Source: Gemmatimonadetes bacterium SCN 70-22 (GTDB taxonomy: Bacteria; Gemmatimonadota; Gemmatimonadetes; Gemmatimonadales; Gemmatimonadaceae). From it: a DNA stretch of 47,250 nt. The notes beneath the pieces were generated by a model. It ran no database searches and had not been told where the DNA came from. It was given only the letters and a program-made list of their open reading frames with translations. Positions 9,456 to 19,028 of this stretch are shown here, piece by piece (positions within the stretch are counted from its first letter, which is position 1; every line of letters begins with the position of its first letter). The position numbers were made by a program, and so were the translations under genes. The stretch spans positions 1 to 47,250 of the forward strand of contig MEDZ01000031.1 in assembly GCA_001724275.1 (NCBI GenBank), in the 5' to 3' direction.

Positions 9456-10484
9456 ATGCACAACGTGATCGAGGTCGAGGCGCTCCGGAAGGTTTATTCG
9501 TCCGACGGCGGGAAGCGTCGCCGAGTCGCGCCGCCTCACGCTCCGGCGACGAATGCCGCGCCGTCGGCGATGGCGGCTCGTCCGGGCGTGGACGGCGTGG
9601 TGGCGCTCGACCGGCTCGACCTGGCGGTGCGAGCCGGGGAGTTCTTCGGGCTCCTGGGGCCGAACGGGGCGGGGAAGACCACGACCATCGGGATCCTGAC
9701 GACGCGCGTGATCCCCACGTCGGGGCGGGCGCTCGTCGCCGGCCACGACGTCACCACGGCGCCGGCCCGCGTGCGGCAGCACATCGGCGTCGTCCCCCAG
9801 CGTCCCAACCCCGATCGCTCGCTCACGTCACGCGAGAACCTCGTCTTCCACGCGGCCTACTTCGGCGTGGACTTCGAGTCGGCGGAGCGTCGGGCCGGCG
9901 AGCTGCTCGAACGGCTGCGCATCGCCGACAAGGCCGACGCCCGGGTCGACGCGCTGTCGGGGGGGCAGCAGCAGCGGCTCATGATCGCACGCGCGCTCAT
10001 CCACGAGCCCGCGGTCATCTTCCTCGACGAGCCGACCGTCGGCCTCGACCCGCAGGCGCGCCTGGACCTGTGGGACATCCTGCGCGACCTGCACGCCCAG
10101 GGACGCACGATCGTGATGACGACGCACTACATGGAGGAGGCGGACCAGCTGTGCGAGCGGCTCGCGATCGTCGATCGCGGGCGGCTGCTCGCCTGCGACA
10201 CCCCCGACCGCCTCAAGGCGCGCGCTCCCGGCGGGACGCTGATCCAGCTGACGCTCGAGGGCGATGCGGAGGCGCTGGTGGAGCGCGTCCTCGCCGTCCC
10301 GGGGGTCGTGCGCGCCGAGTCGCATGGCGGCACACTTCACGTGTACAGCCAGCGCGCGGGCGAGTCGATTCCGGCGCTCATCGCGGCGGCGCAGGGCGAC
10401 GGGCAGGTGGTCACGAACATCCACCTGACGCGCCCGAGCCTCGAGTCGCTCTTCATCTCCATGACCGGGAGGAAGCTGGATTGA
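9456..10484 (+). CDS. ABC-2 type exporter, ATP-binding subunit
   Basis: 342-residue ATPase of the DrrA/CcmA/NodI-like class. Walker A is GPNGAGKT, the Q-loop region is VVPQRPN, the signature LSGGQQQR, Walker B VIFLDEPTVGLDP, and the H-loop MTTHYMEEAD. About 25 low-complexity residues (rich in Ala, Pro and Arg) interrupt the N-terminal beta-sheet between VYSSDGG and VDGVVALDRL. A C-terminal regulatory domain ends with LESLFISMTGRKLD. It pairs with the permease at 10481. The ATG at 9456 begins just before the conserved IEVEALRKVY. A weak -10-like TACATT lies at 9444-9449. The substrate is unknown (drug, lipid or polysaccharide are typical). Confidence 0.92.
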   Translation: MHNVIEVEALRKVYSSDGGKRRRVAPPHAPATNAAPSAMAARPGVDGVVALDRLDLAVRAGEFFGLLGPNGAGKTTTIGILTTRVIPTSGRALVAGHDVTTAPARVRQHIGVVPQRPNPDRSLTSRENLVFHAAYFGVDFESAERRAGELLERLRIADKADARVDALSGGQQQRLMIARALIHEPAVIFLDEPTVGLDPQARLDLWDILRDLHAQGRTIVMTTHYMEEADQLCERLAIVDRGRLLACDTPDRLKARAPGGTLIQLTLEGDAEALVERVLAVPGVVRAESHGGTLHVYSQRAGESIPALIAAAQGDGQVVTNIHLTRPSLESLFISMTGRKLD

Positions 10485-11290
10485 GCACCGTACTGCAGCT
10501 GAGCGAGCGGCCGCCGGTCTCGGCGGCGGCCGTCTTCGCCGCCCTCCTGCGCCGCGACGTGCGCGTGGCCCGCCGCGAGCTCCCGTCGTTCCTGGTCCGC
10601 ACGATCATGCAGCCGGTGCTCTTCCTGATCGTCTTCGGCTACCTGCTCCCGCGGATGGGCTTCATCCGCAGCGGCTACACGTCGGCGCTCCTGCCCGGGA
10701 TCATCGCCGTCTCGCTCACGCTGTCGTCGGTGCAGTCGGTGGCGCTCCCGATGGTGCAGGACTTCGGCTTCACGCGGGAGATCGAGGACCGCCTCCTGGC
10801 GCCGGTCCCGATCCACCTGCTCGCGATCCAGAAGGTCGTGTCCGGGGCGCTGCAGGGGGTGATCGCGGCCCTCGTCGTCCTCCCGATCGCCCGCGTGATC
10901 ATGGGGCCCATCGAGGGGTTGCACCTGGCGAATGCCGGCCTGGCGCTGGGAGTCACCCTGCTGGGCTCCACCGTCTTCGCCGCGCTGGGGCTGGTGATCG
11001 GCACGGTGATCTCGGCCACCCAGATCGGCCTGATGTTCTCGATCGTCATCGCCCCCATGCTCATGTTCGGCTGCGCCTACTACCCGTGGCGCGGGCTCGA
11101 CGCCGTCCCCGCCTTCAAGTACGGCGTCCTGGTGAACCCGCTCGTGTACGTGGCCGAGGCGATGCGCGGGACGATGACGCCGTCGCTCCCGCACATGCCC
11201 CTGCCGGTGGCCTGCGCGGCGATGCTCGCCCTCGCGGCGCTCTTCCTGTTCATCGGCGTCCGGTCGTTCACGCGGCGGGCCATGTCGTGA
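10481..11290 (+). CDS. ABC-2 type exporter, permease subunit
   Basis: 269-residue integral membrane protein with about six transmembrane helices and the ABC-2 family block near FGFTREIEDRLLAPVPIHLLAIQK. Further features are LPGIIAVSLTLSSVQS and VNPLVYVAEAMRG, both typical of DrrB-like permeases. The proposed start is TTG at 10481-10483, overlapping the ATPase stop as TTGA, with GGGAGG at 10468-10473 as ribosome site; there is no good ATG upstream of the first helix in this frame. Translational coupling to the ATPase is therefore likely. Confidence 0.85.
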   Translation: MSTVLQLSERPPVSAAAVFAALLRRDVRVARRELPSFLVRTIMQPVLFLIVFGYLLPRMGFIRSGYTSALLPGIIAVSLTLSSVQSVALPMVQDFGFTREIEDRLLAPVPIHLLAIQKVVSGALQGVIAALVVLPIARVIMGPIEGLHLANAGLALGVTLLGSTVFAALGLVIGTVISATQIGLMFSIVIAPMLMFGCAYYPWRGLDAVPAFKYGVLVNPLVYVAEAMRGTMTPSLPHMPLPVACAAMLALAALFLFIGVRSFTRRAMS

Positions 11291-11322
11291 CCGCGCCTGG
11301 TGTGCGGGGGACTTTCGTCCCC

Positions 11323-11331
11323 TGCTATGTT
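11323..11331 (+). promoter_or_regulatory. Candidate extended -10 element for speA
   Basis: TGC followed by TATGTT (11326-11331) in an otherwise very GC-rich 49-bp gap before speA. If it acts as an extended -10, transcription would start within a few bases of the ATG at 11340, giving a near-leaderless message. No obvious -35 or Shine-Dalgarno sequence is present. Weak evidence. Confidence 0.3.
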
Positions 11332-11339
11332 TCCATCCC

Positions 11340-13310
11340 ATGACCAGCACCCGAATTCCGGCCACTTCCCCGGGCGCCGAGCCGGCGCCCCCGGCGCCCT
11401 CCTGGACGATCGAGGACGCCAAGGACCTCTACAACATCGAGGGGTGGGGCGCGGGCTTCTTCGATATCAACGAGCGTGGGCACGTCGTCGTGCGCCCCGA
11501 CCCGGACGCACCCGAACGGTCGGTGGACCTCTTCGAGATCGCCCTCGACCTCGAGGCACAGGGAGTCCCGCTCCCGGTGCTCCTCCGCTTTTCGGACATC
11601 CTCAAGCGGCGGATCGAATCGCTCAGCGAGGCCTTCGCCAACTCGATCCGCGAGTTCGAGTACACGGGCGGCTACACCACCGTGTACCCGATCAAGGTCA
11701 ACCAGCAGCGGCACGTGGTCGAGGAGATCGTCGAGTTCGGGCAGCGCTACGGCGTCGGCCTCGAGTGCGGCTCCAAGCCGGAGTTGCAGGCCGTTCTCGG
11801 CCTCTCGGCCACCACCGAGCACATCATCATCTGCAATGGCTACAAGGACGAGGAGTTCATGCGCCTCGCCCTCATGGGACAGAAGCTCGGGCACAACGTC
11901 TTCATCGTGATGGAGCAGTTGAGCGAGCTCGATGTCCTCCTGCAGGCGGCGCGCGACCTCAACGTCACCCCGCGCGCCGGTGTGCGCATCAAGCTGGCCG
12001 CCGAGGGGGCGGGGCGCTGGGCCCAGAGCGGGGGCGAGAAGTCCAAGTTCGGCCTCAACACGGCCGAGCTGATGAAGCTCATCGACCGCCTGCGCGACAT
12101 GGGGCAGCTGGACATCCTGCGCCTGGTGCACTTCCACCTCGGGAGCCAGATCACCGACATCCGCTTCATCAAGGCCGGGCTGCAGGAGGTGTCGCGCTAT
12201 TACGCGGAGCTCCACAAGCTCGGCGTGAACATCACGCACGTCGACGTGGGCGGCGGACTGGGGGTCGATTACGACGGCACGAACTCGGTCAACAACGCGT
12301 CGGTCAACTACACGATCCAGGAGTACGCCAGCGACGTCATCTACGGCCTGGCCGAGACGTGCCGGGGCGCCGATCTCCCGATGCCGCACATCGTCAGCGA
12401 GTCGGGACGCGCCCTCACGGCACACCACGCCCTCCTCCTCCTGCGGGTCATCGACGTCGAGTCCCAGGCCGAGCCCCCGCTCCCCGATCTCACCGACGAC
12501 GATCATGTCCTCCTGCACGAGATGGTGGAGGACTACAGGTCACTGGCGCGGAAGAAGCTTCCCAGGCGCAAGGTGGTCGAGATCTTCCACGACGCGTCGT
12601 TCGACAAGGAGCGCGCGCAGCAGCTGTTCAACTCCGGCGTGCTGTCGCTGCGCGAGCGGGCGATGGCCGAGACGATCTACTTCGCGACCATCAACCGCAT
12701 CGCCGACGTGATCGCCGACAACCGCGAGGCGTACGACGAGATCCTGAAGGAGGTCGACGCCGCGCTCGTCGATCGCTACTTCTGCAACTTCTCGCTCTTC
12801 CAGTCGCTCCCCGACAACTGGGCCATCGACCAGCTCTTCCCCATCATGCCCATCCACCGCCTGAACGAGCGGCCCGACCGGCGGGGGACGTTGCAGGACG
12901 TGACCTGCGACTCGGACGGCAAGATCGACCGCTTCGTCGGTGGCAAGGACGGGCGCCCCAGCCTCGAACTGCACCGCTATCGCGAGGGGACCGACTACAT
13001 CCTGGGGATCTTCCTCACCGGCGCGTACCAGGAAATCCTGGGCGATCTCCACAACCTGTTCGGCGACACCAACGCCGTGCACATCCGCCTGACCGACGGG
13101 GGCTACGAGCTGACCGACCTGGTGCACGGCGACACCGTGACCGAGGTGCTCAACTACGTGCAGTTCTCGGCGTCCAACCTCCTGGCCACCTTCCGTCGGA
13201 AGGTGGGGGCGGCCAGCGGGATCACGCGACAGGAAGCCAACACCTTCATCGCGGAGTACGTGGCCGGGCTCGAGGGGTACACGTACCTCGAAGGGGAGGC
13301 GGCGAGGTAG
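11340..13310 (+). CDS. speA: Biosynthetic arginine decarboxylase
   Basis: 656 residues, the expected length for SpeA. This PLP enzyme converts arginine to agmatine for polyamine synthesis. The N-terminal signature is SWTIEDAKDLYNIEGWGAGF. PLP-binding YPIKVNQQ (Lys119) follows, then GLECGSKPEL, ICNGYKDEEF, LVHFHLGSQ, DVGGGLGVDYDG and HIVSESGRALTAHHA, and the C-terminal region ends with LEGYTYLEGEAAR. No ribosome site is obvious, and a candidate -10 lies just upstream. It appears monocistronic, closed by the terminator at 13343. Downstream agmatine-processing genes are not in the window. Confidence 0.97.
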   Translation: MTSTRIPATSPGAEPAPPAPSWTIEDAKDLYNIEGWGAGFFDINERGHVVVRPDPDAPERSVDLFEIALDLEAQGVPLPVLLRFSDILKRRIESLSEAFANSIREFEYTGGYTTVYPIKVNQQRHVVEEIVEFGQRYGVGLECGSKPELQAVLGLSATTEHIIICNGYKDEEFMRLALMGQKLGHNVFIVMEQLSELDVLLQAARDLNVTPRAGVRIKLAAEGAGRWAQSGGEKSKFGLNTAELMKLIDRLRDMGQLDILRLVHFHLGSQITDIRFIKAGLQEVSRYYAELHKLGVNITHVDVGGGLGVDYDGTNSVNNASVNYTIQEYASDVIYGLAETCRGADLPMPHIVSESGRALTAHHALLLLRVIDVESQAEPPLPDLTDDDHVLLHEMVEDYRSLARKKLPRRKVVEIFHDASFDKERAQQLFNSGVLSLRERAMAETIYFATINRIADVIADNREAYDEILKEVDAALVDRYFCNFSLFQSLPDNWAIDQLFPIMPIHRLNERPDRRGTLQDVTCDSDGKIDRFVGGKDGRPSLELHRYREGTDYILGIFLTGAYQEILGDLHNLFGDTNAVHIRLTDGGYELTDLVHGDTVTEVLNYVQFSASNLLATFRRKVGAASGITRQEANTFIAEYVAGLEGYTYLEGEAAR

Positions 13311-13342
13311 CGCGGGCGGCGGGGGGCGGGGGACTGGAGAAG

Positions 13343-13370
13343 AAAGCGGCGCCACGAGGGCGCCGCTTTT
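13343..13370 (+). terminator. Rho-independent terminator after speA
   Basis: Perfect 11-bp inverted repeat AAAGCGGCGCC (13343-13353) and GGCGCCGCTTT (13359-13369), loop ACGAG, ending in four T. It lies 33 nt after the speA stop. The A-rich 5' side also gives a T-rich tail on the minus strand, so it may serve the convergent sodA too. Confidence 0.9.
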
Positions 13371-13475
13371 CGTCGGAGGTCATGGGGGGCACGACAGGGG
13401 GCGTGCCCCTTGGCGCGCGGTGGGAGTGCCGGTGTGCCGTGCCGTCGTGCGCACGCCCGTCTCCCGGCGCGTCTC

Positions 13476-14087
13476 CTACCCCTCGAACCGCGCCGAGACC
13501 GCCTTCCAGTTCACCACGTTCCACCACGCCGCGATGTAATCGGGGCGGCGGTTCTGGTACTTGAGGTAGTAGGCGTGCTCCCACACGTCGATGCCGAGGA
13601 GGATGTCGCCCGCCGAGCGGCCGTCCATCAGCGGGTTGTCCTGGTTGGGCGACGAGGTGATGCTGAGCCGCTTGCCGTCCTTCAGCAGCCACGCCCACCC
13701 GGAGCCGAAGCGCCCGGCACCGGCAGCCGCAAACTGCGCCTTGAACGTGGCGAAGTCGCCGAACGAGGCGGCAATCGCCTGGGCCAGGGCGCCGCTCGGC
13801 TCGCCGCCGGCGCTCGGCCCCATCAACTGCCAGAACAACGCGTGGTTCCAGTGTCCGCCACCGTTGTTGCGCACCGCCGTGCGAATGTCCTCGGGGACGC
13901 CGGCCAGGTTGCCGAGCAGCGCCTCGAGCGGCTTGTCGTGCAGCGCCGGGTGCTTGTCCAGCGCGGCGTTGAGATTGTTGACGTATGCCTGATGATGCTT
14001 GCCGTGGTGGATCTCCATGGTCCGCGCATCGATGTGTGGCTCGAGCGCATCGAACGCGTAGGGTAGCGCAGCCAGGGTGTGTGCCAT
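13476..14087 (-). CDS. sodA: Superoxide dismutase, Mn-type
   Basis: 203-residue Fe/Mn superoxide dismutase. Metal ligands are His27 (MEIHHGKHH), His82 ([11 protein letters not shown]), Asp167 and His171 ([12 protein letters not shown]). The outer-sphere Gln is in the C-terminal domain (SPNQDNPL, Gln149) and not in the FeSOD position after WNHA, so manganese use is favoured; cambialism is not excluded. There is no signal peptide, so it is cytoplasmic. The ATG at 14087 begins the canonical start of the protein ([15 protein letters not shown]). About 230 bp separate it from the divergent GH38 gene, with no other gene and no clear operator seen. Confidence 0.96.
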   Translation of the reverse strand: MAHTLAALPYAFDALEPHIDARTMEIHHGKHHQAYVNNLNAALDKHPALHDKPLEALLGNLAGVPEDIRTAVRNNGGGHWNHALFWQLMGPSAGGEPSGALAQAIAASFGDFATFKAQFAAAGAGRFGSGWAWLLKDGKRLSITSSPNQDNPLMDGRSAGDILLGIDVWEHAYYLKYQNRRPDYIAAWWNVVNWKAVSARFEG

Positions 14088-14316
14088 GAGATTCGCTCTC
14101 CCGTAGGGCTTGAGGGGGCGATCCGCGCCGCAAACGTGCGCGCGGGTCGCTTCCTCAAGTAAATCGCGGGGAGCGGGAGTGTGAAGCGCCTCCGTCCCCA
14201 TTCGCCGCGCTCCTCGCTCCTCATGCGTCACCGCCCGTGTCGCGGACGCCCGCCACGGCGCATCCGTCGGGGTGCGCCCTTGCCCGCGCGAGGCCTCCGG
14301 TCCAGACTCCCGCCCC

Positions 14317-17001
14317 ATGCCCGATCGCCCCTTCCGTCCGCTGGTGTTGCACGTCGTGACCCATACGCACTGGGATCGCGAGTGGTATCGGACGGCGGAG
14401 GAGTTCCGGCTGGGGCTGGTGGAACTGGTCGACGAGGTCCTCGACGGCGAGGCCGGCCCCCACTTCCTGCTCGATGGGCAAGGCATCGTCCTCAGCGACT
14501 ACGTCGAGGCGCGTCCCGAGCGCGAGCGCGACCTGGTGCGGGCGCTGCGCGCCGCGGCGGTGGAGGCGGGGCCGTGGTTTGTCCTGGGCGACAACCTGAT
14601 CCCCGGCGGGGAGGCACTCGTCCGCAACCTGCTCGCCGGACGACGCGAGGTGATGCGCCTCGGGGGGACGCCCCCGTCGGTGCTCTACTGCCCCGACGCG
14701 TTCGGCCACCCCGCCGCGCTCCCGCCGTTGGCCGCGGGATTCGGACTGTCCGTGTGCATCGTGTGGCGCGGCTACGGCGGCGCGCCGTGGCCCGACGGTG
14801 ACACCGCGCGCTGGCGGGGGAGCGACGGGAGCGAGGTCCTGCTGTACCACCTCGCCCCCGATGGCTACGAGCTGGGGGCGAACCTGCCCCCGTCGCCCGA
14901 GGCGGCGCGCGCCCGGTGGGTGACGGTGCGCGGCATCCTCGCGCCGCGCGCCACGTTAGGCATCGCCCTCCTTCCCAACGGCGCCGACCATCACGCCGTG
15001 CAGGCGCGTCGTGCGGAGGCGCTTGCGGCGCTGTCGGCCGTGGCGGCGCCCGATGCGGTGATCCCGGGGACGCTGCAGGAGTTCGCCGATGCCCTCGTCG
15101 CGCGCGCGGCTGGCGTGGCGCTCCCCGTGATACACGGCGAACTCCGCACGTCGCCCGACTACGCATGGTCGTTGCAGGGGACCCTCGCCACGCGGGCGGC
15201 GCAGAAGCGCGCCCATGCCGTGGCCGAGCGGCTCCTGGTGCACCACGTCGAGCCGCTCTCCGCACTGGCGTGGTGGCGCGACGCGCACTCGCGCCGCCAC
15301 GAGGGGCGCCTACTCTGGCGGACGCTGCTGGCCTGCCAGCCACACGACACGCTGTGCGGCTGCTCGAGCGACGCCGTCGCCGGGGCGATGGACCACCGGC
15401 TCGGCATCGTGATGCGCGCGGGACGGCTCGCCGCCCGCCGCGCCGCGCTGGCGCGCCTCGGGCACGATCCGGCGGGCGCGCGGCGCGTCGCCGACGACTG
15501 GGCGCCCGTCGTCGTCCTCTGGAACCCGGTCCCCCGCCCGCGCGGCGGCATCTGCGAGTTGGAGGTGGACGAGCCGCTGGGGCTGGTGGCCGTCGGGCCG
15601 GGGTCCGCTGGCCAGGCGCTCCCGCTGGCGCCAGCGCGTGGAGGGCGCCTGGGGAAGGGGATCGTCGCCCAGCAGGAACTGTCGCGCGAGCTGGTGCATG
15701 TGCGCGAGGAATCGCCGCGGCACTACCCGCGGAACAGGCTCGTCCTTCGGCGTCGCGTGCTGGCGGCGGTCGAGGAGGTCGAGGGGATGGGGTTGCGGTC
15801 GATCCCCATCGAGCGCGGCCGCGCGCGCGCGCGCGCGGTGGAGCATGCCGTCGTCGCCACCGCCGATTCGCTCGACAACGGCCGCTGCCGGGTCTGGGTG
15901 GACGAAGCCCGGGCGCTCTGCATCGCCACCGCCGGCGGCGCGGTGCTGCACGACGTGCTCGGCCTGGAGGTCGTCGGCGACCGCGGCGACCTCTACACGC
16001 ACTCGCCGATCGAGGGGACGGCGGCGCAGGGGCGCATCGTGCGCCATCGTGTCGTCCGCCGCGGGCCGCTGCGCGGCGAGTTGCGCCTGTCGATGCGCGC
16101 GACCGTGCCCGCGCGGTCGCTGGTGACGGCCACCGGCGTCGCCGTCAGGCGCGGTGCCACGCCGGTCACCGTCACCGTCGATGTGCAGCTCGACGCCGGG
16201 GCAGCGTGCGTCGTCTTCTCGGTACACGGGGAGCACCGGGCCGCGGACTGCCGTGTGCGGCTGACGACACGAACCCGCCTGCAGGCTCCCGACGTGTGGG
16301 CCGACGCCGCGTTCGGAGAGGTGTTGCGACCGCCGGTCGCCGCCGCGGATGCGATCGGGGCGGGGAGGGCGGGCGAGGGCGTCGTGCGCACGGCCCCGCT
16401 GCATCGCTACGTGTCGCTCTACGCGAGGGATCGCGGGGTGACGCTGTTCGGCGACGGGCTGGCCGAGTACGAGGCCATGGGCGACGGCACGATCGCCGTC
16501 ACCCTCGTGCGCGCGGTGGGAGAGCTGTCTCGCCACGACCTCCCCGAGCGCCCCGGGCACGCCGGGTGGCCGGTCGCCACCCCGCAGGCCCAGTCGCTCG
16601 GTCCGTTTGCCGCCCGCTTCGCGCTGCTCGCCCACGGGCCGCGCACCGACGCCGTCCGCTGCACGGTGCGCCGGGCCATGGAGGATTTCCTCCTGCCACT
16701 GGTGGGCGAGACGTGGGGTGCGGCGACGTCCCCCCCCGCCACGGTGCCGGGCCTAGCGTTGCGCGGCGAGGGGCTCGCCCTCTCCAGCTGCAAGGAGGGC
16801 GAGGATGGCCGCTCCCTGGTGCTGCGGTGCGTCAACCTCCTCGACCGGACGGTGGAGGGGGCGTGGCAGCTGGCGGGAGTGCGGCAGGCGTGGCTCGCGC
16901 GCCTCGACGAGACGCCGCTCGGGGCACTCGACGTGCGCGGCGAGCGCGCGGCGTTTCACGCCCCGCCGCGCGCCGTGGTGACGGTGCTGCTGAGGCGCTA
17001 G
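14317..17001 (+). CDS. Glycoside hydrolase family 38 alpha-mannosidase
   Basis: 894-residue GH38 enzyme, zinc-dependent and retaining. The N-terminal catalytic domain starts with HTHWDREWY (His18 and Asp20 of the HxHxD zinc motif, preceded by His16), and the nucleophile is Asp127 in [25 protein letters not shown] and [18 protein letters not shown] fit the helical bundle and third ligand region (CQPHDT). The C-terminal part is the expected beta-sandwich. No signal peptide is visible, so it is cytoplasmic and probably acts on imported alpha-mannosides. A (GCGCGC)n run at about 15824-15838 encodes an RARAR patch. The GTG/ATG-rich upstream frame was rejected; the ATG at 14317 fits the family start. 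Confidence 0.93.
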   Translation: MPDRPFRPLVLHVVTHTHWDREWYRTAEEFRLGLVELVDEVLDGEAGPHFLLDGQGIVLSDYVEARPERERDLVRALRAAAVEAGPWFVLGDNLIPGGEALVRNLLAGRREVMRLGGTPPSVLYCPDAFGHPAALPPLAAGFGLSVCIVWRGYGGAPWPDGDTARWRGSDGSEVLLYHLAPDGYELGANLPPSPEAARARWVTVRGILAPRATLGIALLPNGADHHAVQARRAEALAALSAVAAPDAVIPGTLQEFADALVARAAGVALPVIHGELRTSPDYAWSLQGTLATRAAQKRAHAVAERLLVHHVEPLSALAWWRDAHSRRHEGRLLWRTLLACQPHDTLCGCSSDAVAGAMDHRLGIVMRAGRLAARRAALARLGHDPAGARRVADDWAPVVVLWNPVPRPRGGICELEVDEPLGLVAVGPGSAGQALPLAPARGGRLGKGIVAQQELSRELVHVREESPRHYPRNRLVLRRRVLAAVEEVEGMGLRSIPIERGRARARAVEHAVVATADSLDNGRCRVWVDEARALCIATAGGAVLHDVLGLEVVGDRGDLYTHSPIEGTAAQGRIVRHRVVRRGPLRGELRLSMRATVPARSLVTATGVAVRRGATPVTVTVDVQLDAGAACVVFSVHGEHRAADCRVRLTTRTRLQAPDVWADAAFGEVLRPPVAAADAIGAGRAGEGVVRTAPLHRYVSLYARDRGVTLFGDGLAEYEAMGDGTIAVTLVRAVGELSRHDLPERPGHAGWPVATPQAQSLGPFAARFALLAHGPRTDAVRCTVRRAMEDFLLPLVGETWGAATSPPATVPGLALRGEGLALSSCKEGEDGRSLVLRCVNLLDRTVEGAWQLAGVRQAWLARLDETPLGALDVRGERAAFHAPPRAVVTVLLRR

Positions 17002-17170
17002 CGCTCCATCGCCGTCCGCGGCATGCCGGGGAGGTCGGCGACGATCGCCCCGGGCGTGTCGCGGTCCGTCAGCTGCCTGAGCGAACCAGGGGCGCCCCCC
17101 CCCGCGCCCGGCGATCGCCACCGGACGGCGCACGCCGACATGCGCCGCAGGGGCCGGAGTGCCGAACTCG

Positions 17171-18016
17171 TCAGGTGCGCTCGCCGAGGTGGCCAGCGCC
17201 GTCGCCAGCCAGCGAGTCGCGCAGCGCATCACCCAGCACGGTGCAGGCCAGCACCGTCGCGATGAGCGCGACGCCGGGGGCGAGCGCCACCCACGGCGCG
17301 GTCACGATCAGGTCGCGCCCTCCCGCGATCATGTTGCCCCAGCTGGGCGTGGGAGGCTGGATGCCGAGGCCGAGAAAGGCGAGTCCGCTCTCGAGCAGGA
17401 TCGCGTTCCCCACCCCCAGCGTGAGCGCGACGATCGCGGGGCCGAGGGCGTTGGGAAGGACGTGGCGCCACAGCACGCGCCACTCGCTCGCCCCGGCGGC
17501 CCGCGCCCCCTCCACGAACGCGCGCGTGCGCAGCCCGCGCACCTCGCCACGCACCAGTCGGGCGACGCTCATCCACCCCGTGAGCGCCAGGACCACGACC
17601 ACCGTCGTCATCCCCGGGCGCCAGAGCGTGGCACACAGGAGGAGGAGGATCAGGCGCGGCACGGCGAGGAGGGTGTCGCACAGCGCCATCGCGGCCCGGT
17701 CCACGAGGCCGTGCCACCATCCGCTCGCCGCGCCGACGACGATCCCCACCAGCGTCGCGAGGAGCGATCCCACGATCCCGACGGCCAGCGAGATGCGGGC
17801 CGCGAGGAGCATGCGGACGACGATGTCTCGCCCGAAACGATCGGTGCCGAGTGCATGCAGCCCGCCCGCCGCGTCGCGCGCCATCGGGGCGACGAGGCGC
17901 GCGCCGGCCACGTCGCCGATCGCGAGCGGGTCGGCGGGGTGGAGCGACGGGACGACGATCGCGAGGATCGCGAGGACGAGGAGGGCGGCCAGCGCGCCGC
18001 GCGCGGGGCCCGTCAT
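17171..18016 (-). CDS. Dpp/Opp-type ABC transporter permease (DppC-like)
   Basis: 281-residue inner-membrane permease. After the first helix it has GTDRFGRDIVVRMLLAARISLAVG, shown here as the family block GTDRFGRD...ARISL, and the EAA loop EGARAAGASEWRVLWRHVLPN. PPTPSWGNMIAGG is the typical late-family motif. Start 18016 (ATG before GPARGALAALLVL) places the first helix correctly; an in-frame ATG at 18079 would overlap the upstream permease by 38 nt. It follows the DppB-like gene and needs ATPase subunits, which are not in this window. Substrates of such transporters include peptides and, in many glycan degraders, oligosaccharides. Confidence 0.88.
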   Translation of the reverse strand: MTGPARGALAALLVLAILAIVVPSLHPADPLAIGDVAGARLVAPMARDAAGGLHALGTDRFGRDIVVRMLLAARISLAVGIVGSLLATLVGIVVGAASGWWHGLVDRAAMALCDTLLAVPRLILLLLCATLWRPGMTTVVVVLALTGWMSVARLVRGEVRGLRTRAFVEGARAAGASEWRVLWRHVLPNALGPAIVALTLGVGNAILLESGLAFLGLGIQPPTPSWGNMIAGGRDLIVTAPWVALAPGVALIATVLACTVLGDALRDSLAGDGAGHLGERT

Positions 18017-18041
18017 CGGCGGCGCGATCGGGCGAGCCGGG

Positions 18042-19019
18042 TCATCGCCGCCTCGGGTCCAGCAGGTGCAACGCGACATCGGCGAGGGCGTTGGCCGCGA
18101 TCACGAGCGCCGCGTAGGCGATCGTCGCCCCCATCACCACCGGGTAATCGCGCGACGCGATCGCCGACAGCATGGCCCGCCCCATCCCCGGCCAGGCGAA
18201 GATCCCCTCCACGAACACCGATCCCGCCACCACGCCGGGGAGCGCGAGGGCGAAGAGGACGACCAGCGGTGGCGCCGCATTGGCGAGGACGTGCCGCCCG
18301 AGGACGCGCCGCTCGCCGAGCCCCTTCGCCCGCGCCGTCCGGACCAAGTCACTGCCGGCCAGGTCGAGCGCGGCGCTTCGCGCATAACGAGCCATGCCGG
18401 CGGCGCCGATCGCCGTCAGCACGGTCACCGGGAGGATCGCGTGGCGCGTCACCTCCACGGCGGCGTCCCAACCCGTCGCGGTCGACGCCGGGCTGCGCAC
18501 GCCGAACGCCGGCAGCCGCAACCATTCGGGGAAGCCCCACCACGATGCCCCCGACGTGAACAGGGCCACCAGCGCCAGCGCCAGCCAGAAGCTCGGGGCC
18601 GCGAAGATCGAGATCCCGACGATCCCCAGGACGCGGTCGGGCCACCGGCCACGCCGTGCCGCCTGGTACAGGCCGACGCCGACGCCGAGGACGAACGTCA
18701 GCGCCAGCGAGGTCCCGCCCAGCCCGAGCGAGACGGGGAGCGCGCGCGCCAGGACCCGCGTCACCGGTTCCCGGAGCGCGAACGAGTCGCCCAGGTCGCC
18801 CCGCAGCACGCCGCCCACCCAGCGTGCATATTGCTCGGGGATCGGCCGGTCGAGCCCGAGGGAGCGGCGCAGTCGCGCGACCTCGTCCGCCGAGGCCGAG
18901 GGCGAGACGAGGAGGTCGGCCGCATCCCCTGGAGCGAGGTGGACGACGAGGAAGGTGAGCGAGACGACGAGCCAGAACAGCAGCAGCGCCTCGACGCCAC
19001 GTTGGATGAGCGTGCGCAC
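18042..19019 (-). CDS. Dpp/Opp-type ABC transporter permease (DppB-like)
   Basis: 325-residue permease with six predicted helices. The family N-terminus is LIQRGVEALLLFWLVVSLTFL and then HLAPGDAADLL; RWVGGVLRGDLGDSF follows, and the EAA loop is RTARAKGLGERRVLGRHVL. The C-terminus ends LADVALHLLDPRRR, normal for DppB. The start is GTG at 19017-19019, only 9 bp from the divergent binding-protein ATG at 19029, and no Shine-Dalgarno sequence is seen. The binding lipoprotein is evidently its partner. Missing ATPases must be encoded elsewhere. Confidence 0.9.
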   Translation of the reverse strand: MRTLIQRGVEALLLFWLVVSLTFLVVHLAPGDAADLLVSPSASADEVARLRRSLGLDRPIPEQYARWVGGVLRGDLGDSFALREPVTRVLARALPVSLGLGGTSLALTFVLGVGVGLYQAARRGRWPDRVLGIVGISIFAAPSFWLALALVALFTSGASWWGFPEWLRLPAFGVRSPASTATGWDAAVEVTRHAILPVTVLTAIGAAGMARYARSAALDLAGSDLVRTARAKGLGERRVLGRHVLANAAPPLVVLFALALPGVVAGSVFVEGIFAWPGMGRAMLSAIASRDYPVVMGATIAYAALVIAANALADVALHLLDPRRR

Positions 19020-19028
19020 GCCGTCATA

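Noticed and set aside
13386-13409. Second hairpin (8-bp stem) between speA and sodA
   Set aside because: It has a large loop and no T tract on either strand; the hairpin at 13343 is far better as terminator.
14088-14316. A regulatory palindrome between sodA and the GH38 gene
   Set aside because: No convincing inverted repeat or promoter pair was found; only GC-rich sequence without clear signals.
17002-17170. A small gene or terminator between GH38 and the DppC-like gene
   Set aside because: Open frames here are short, compositionally biased and motif-free, and no hairpin with a T tract is visible; the interval appears to hold nothing recognisable.
14916-19028. Plus-strand open frame running from inside the GH38 gene to the binding protein
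   Set aside because: Only the part after 19029 has a signal peptide and family motifs; the rest overlaps the GH38 gene and the minus-strand permeases and reads as low-complexity Arg/Pro/Ala.
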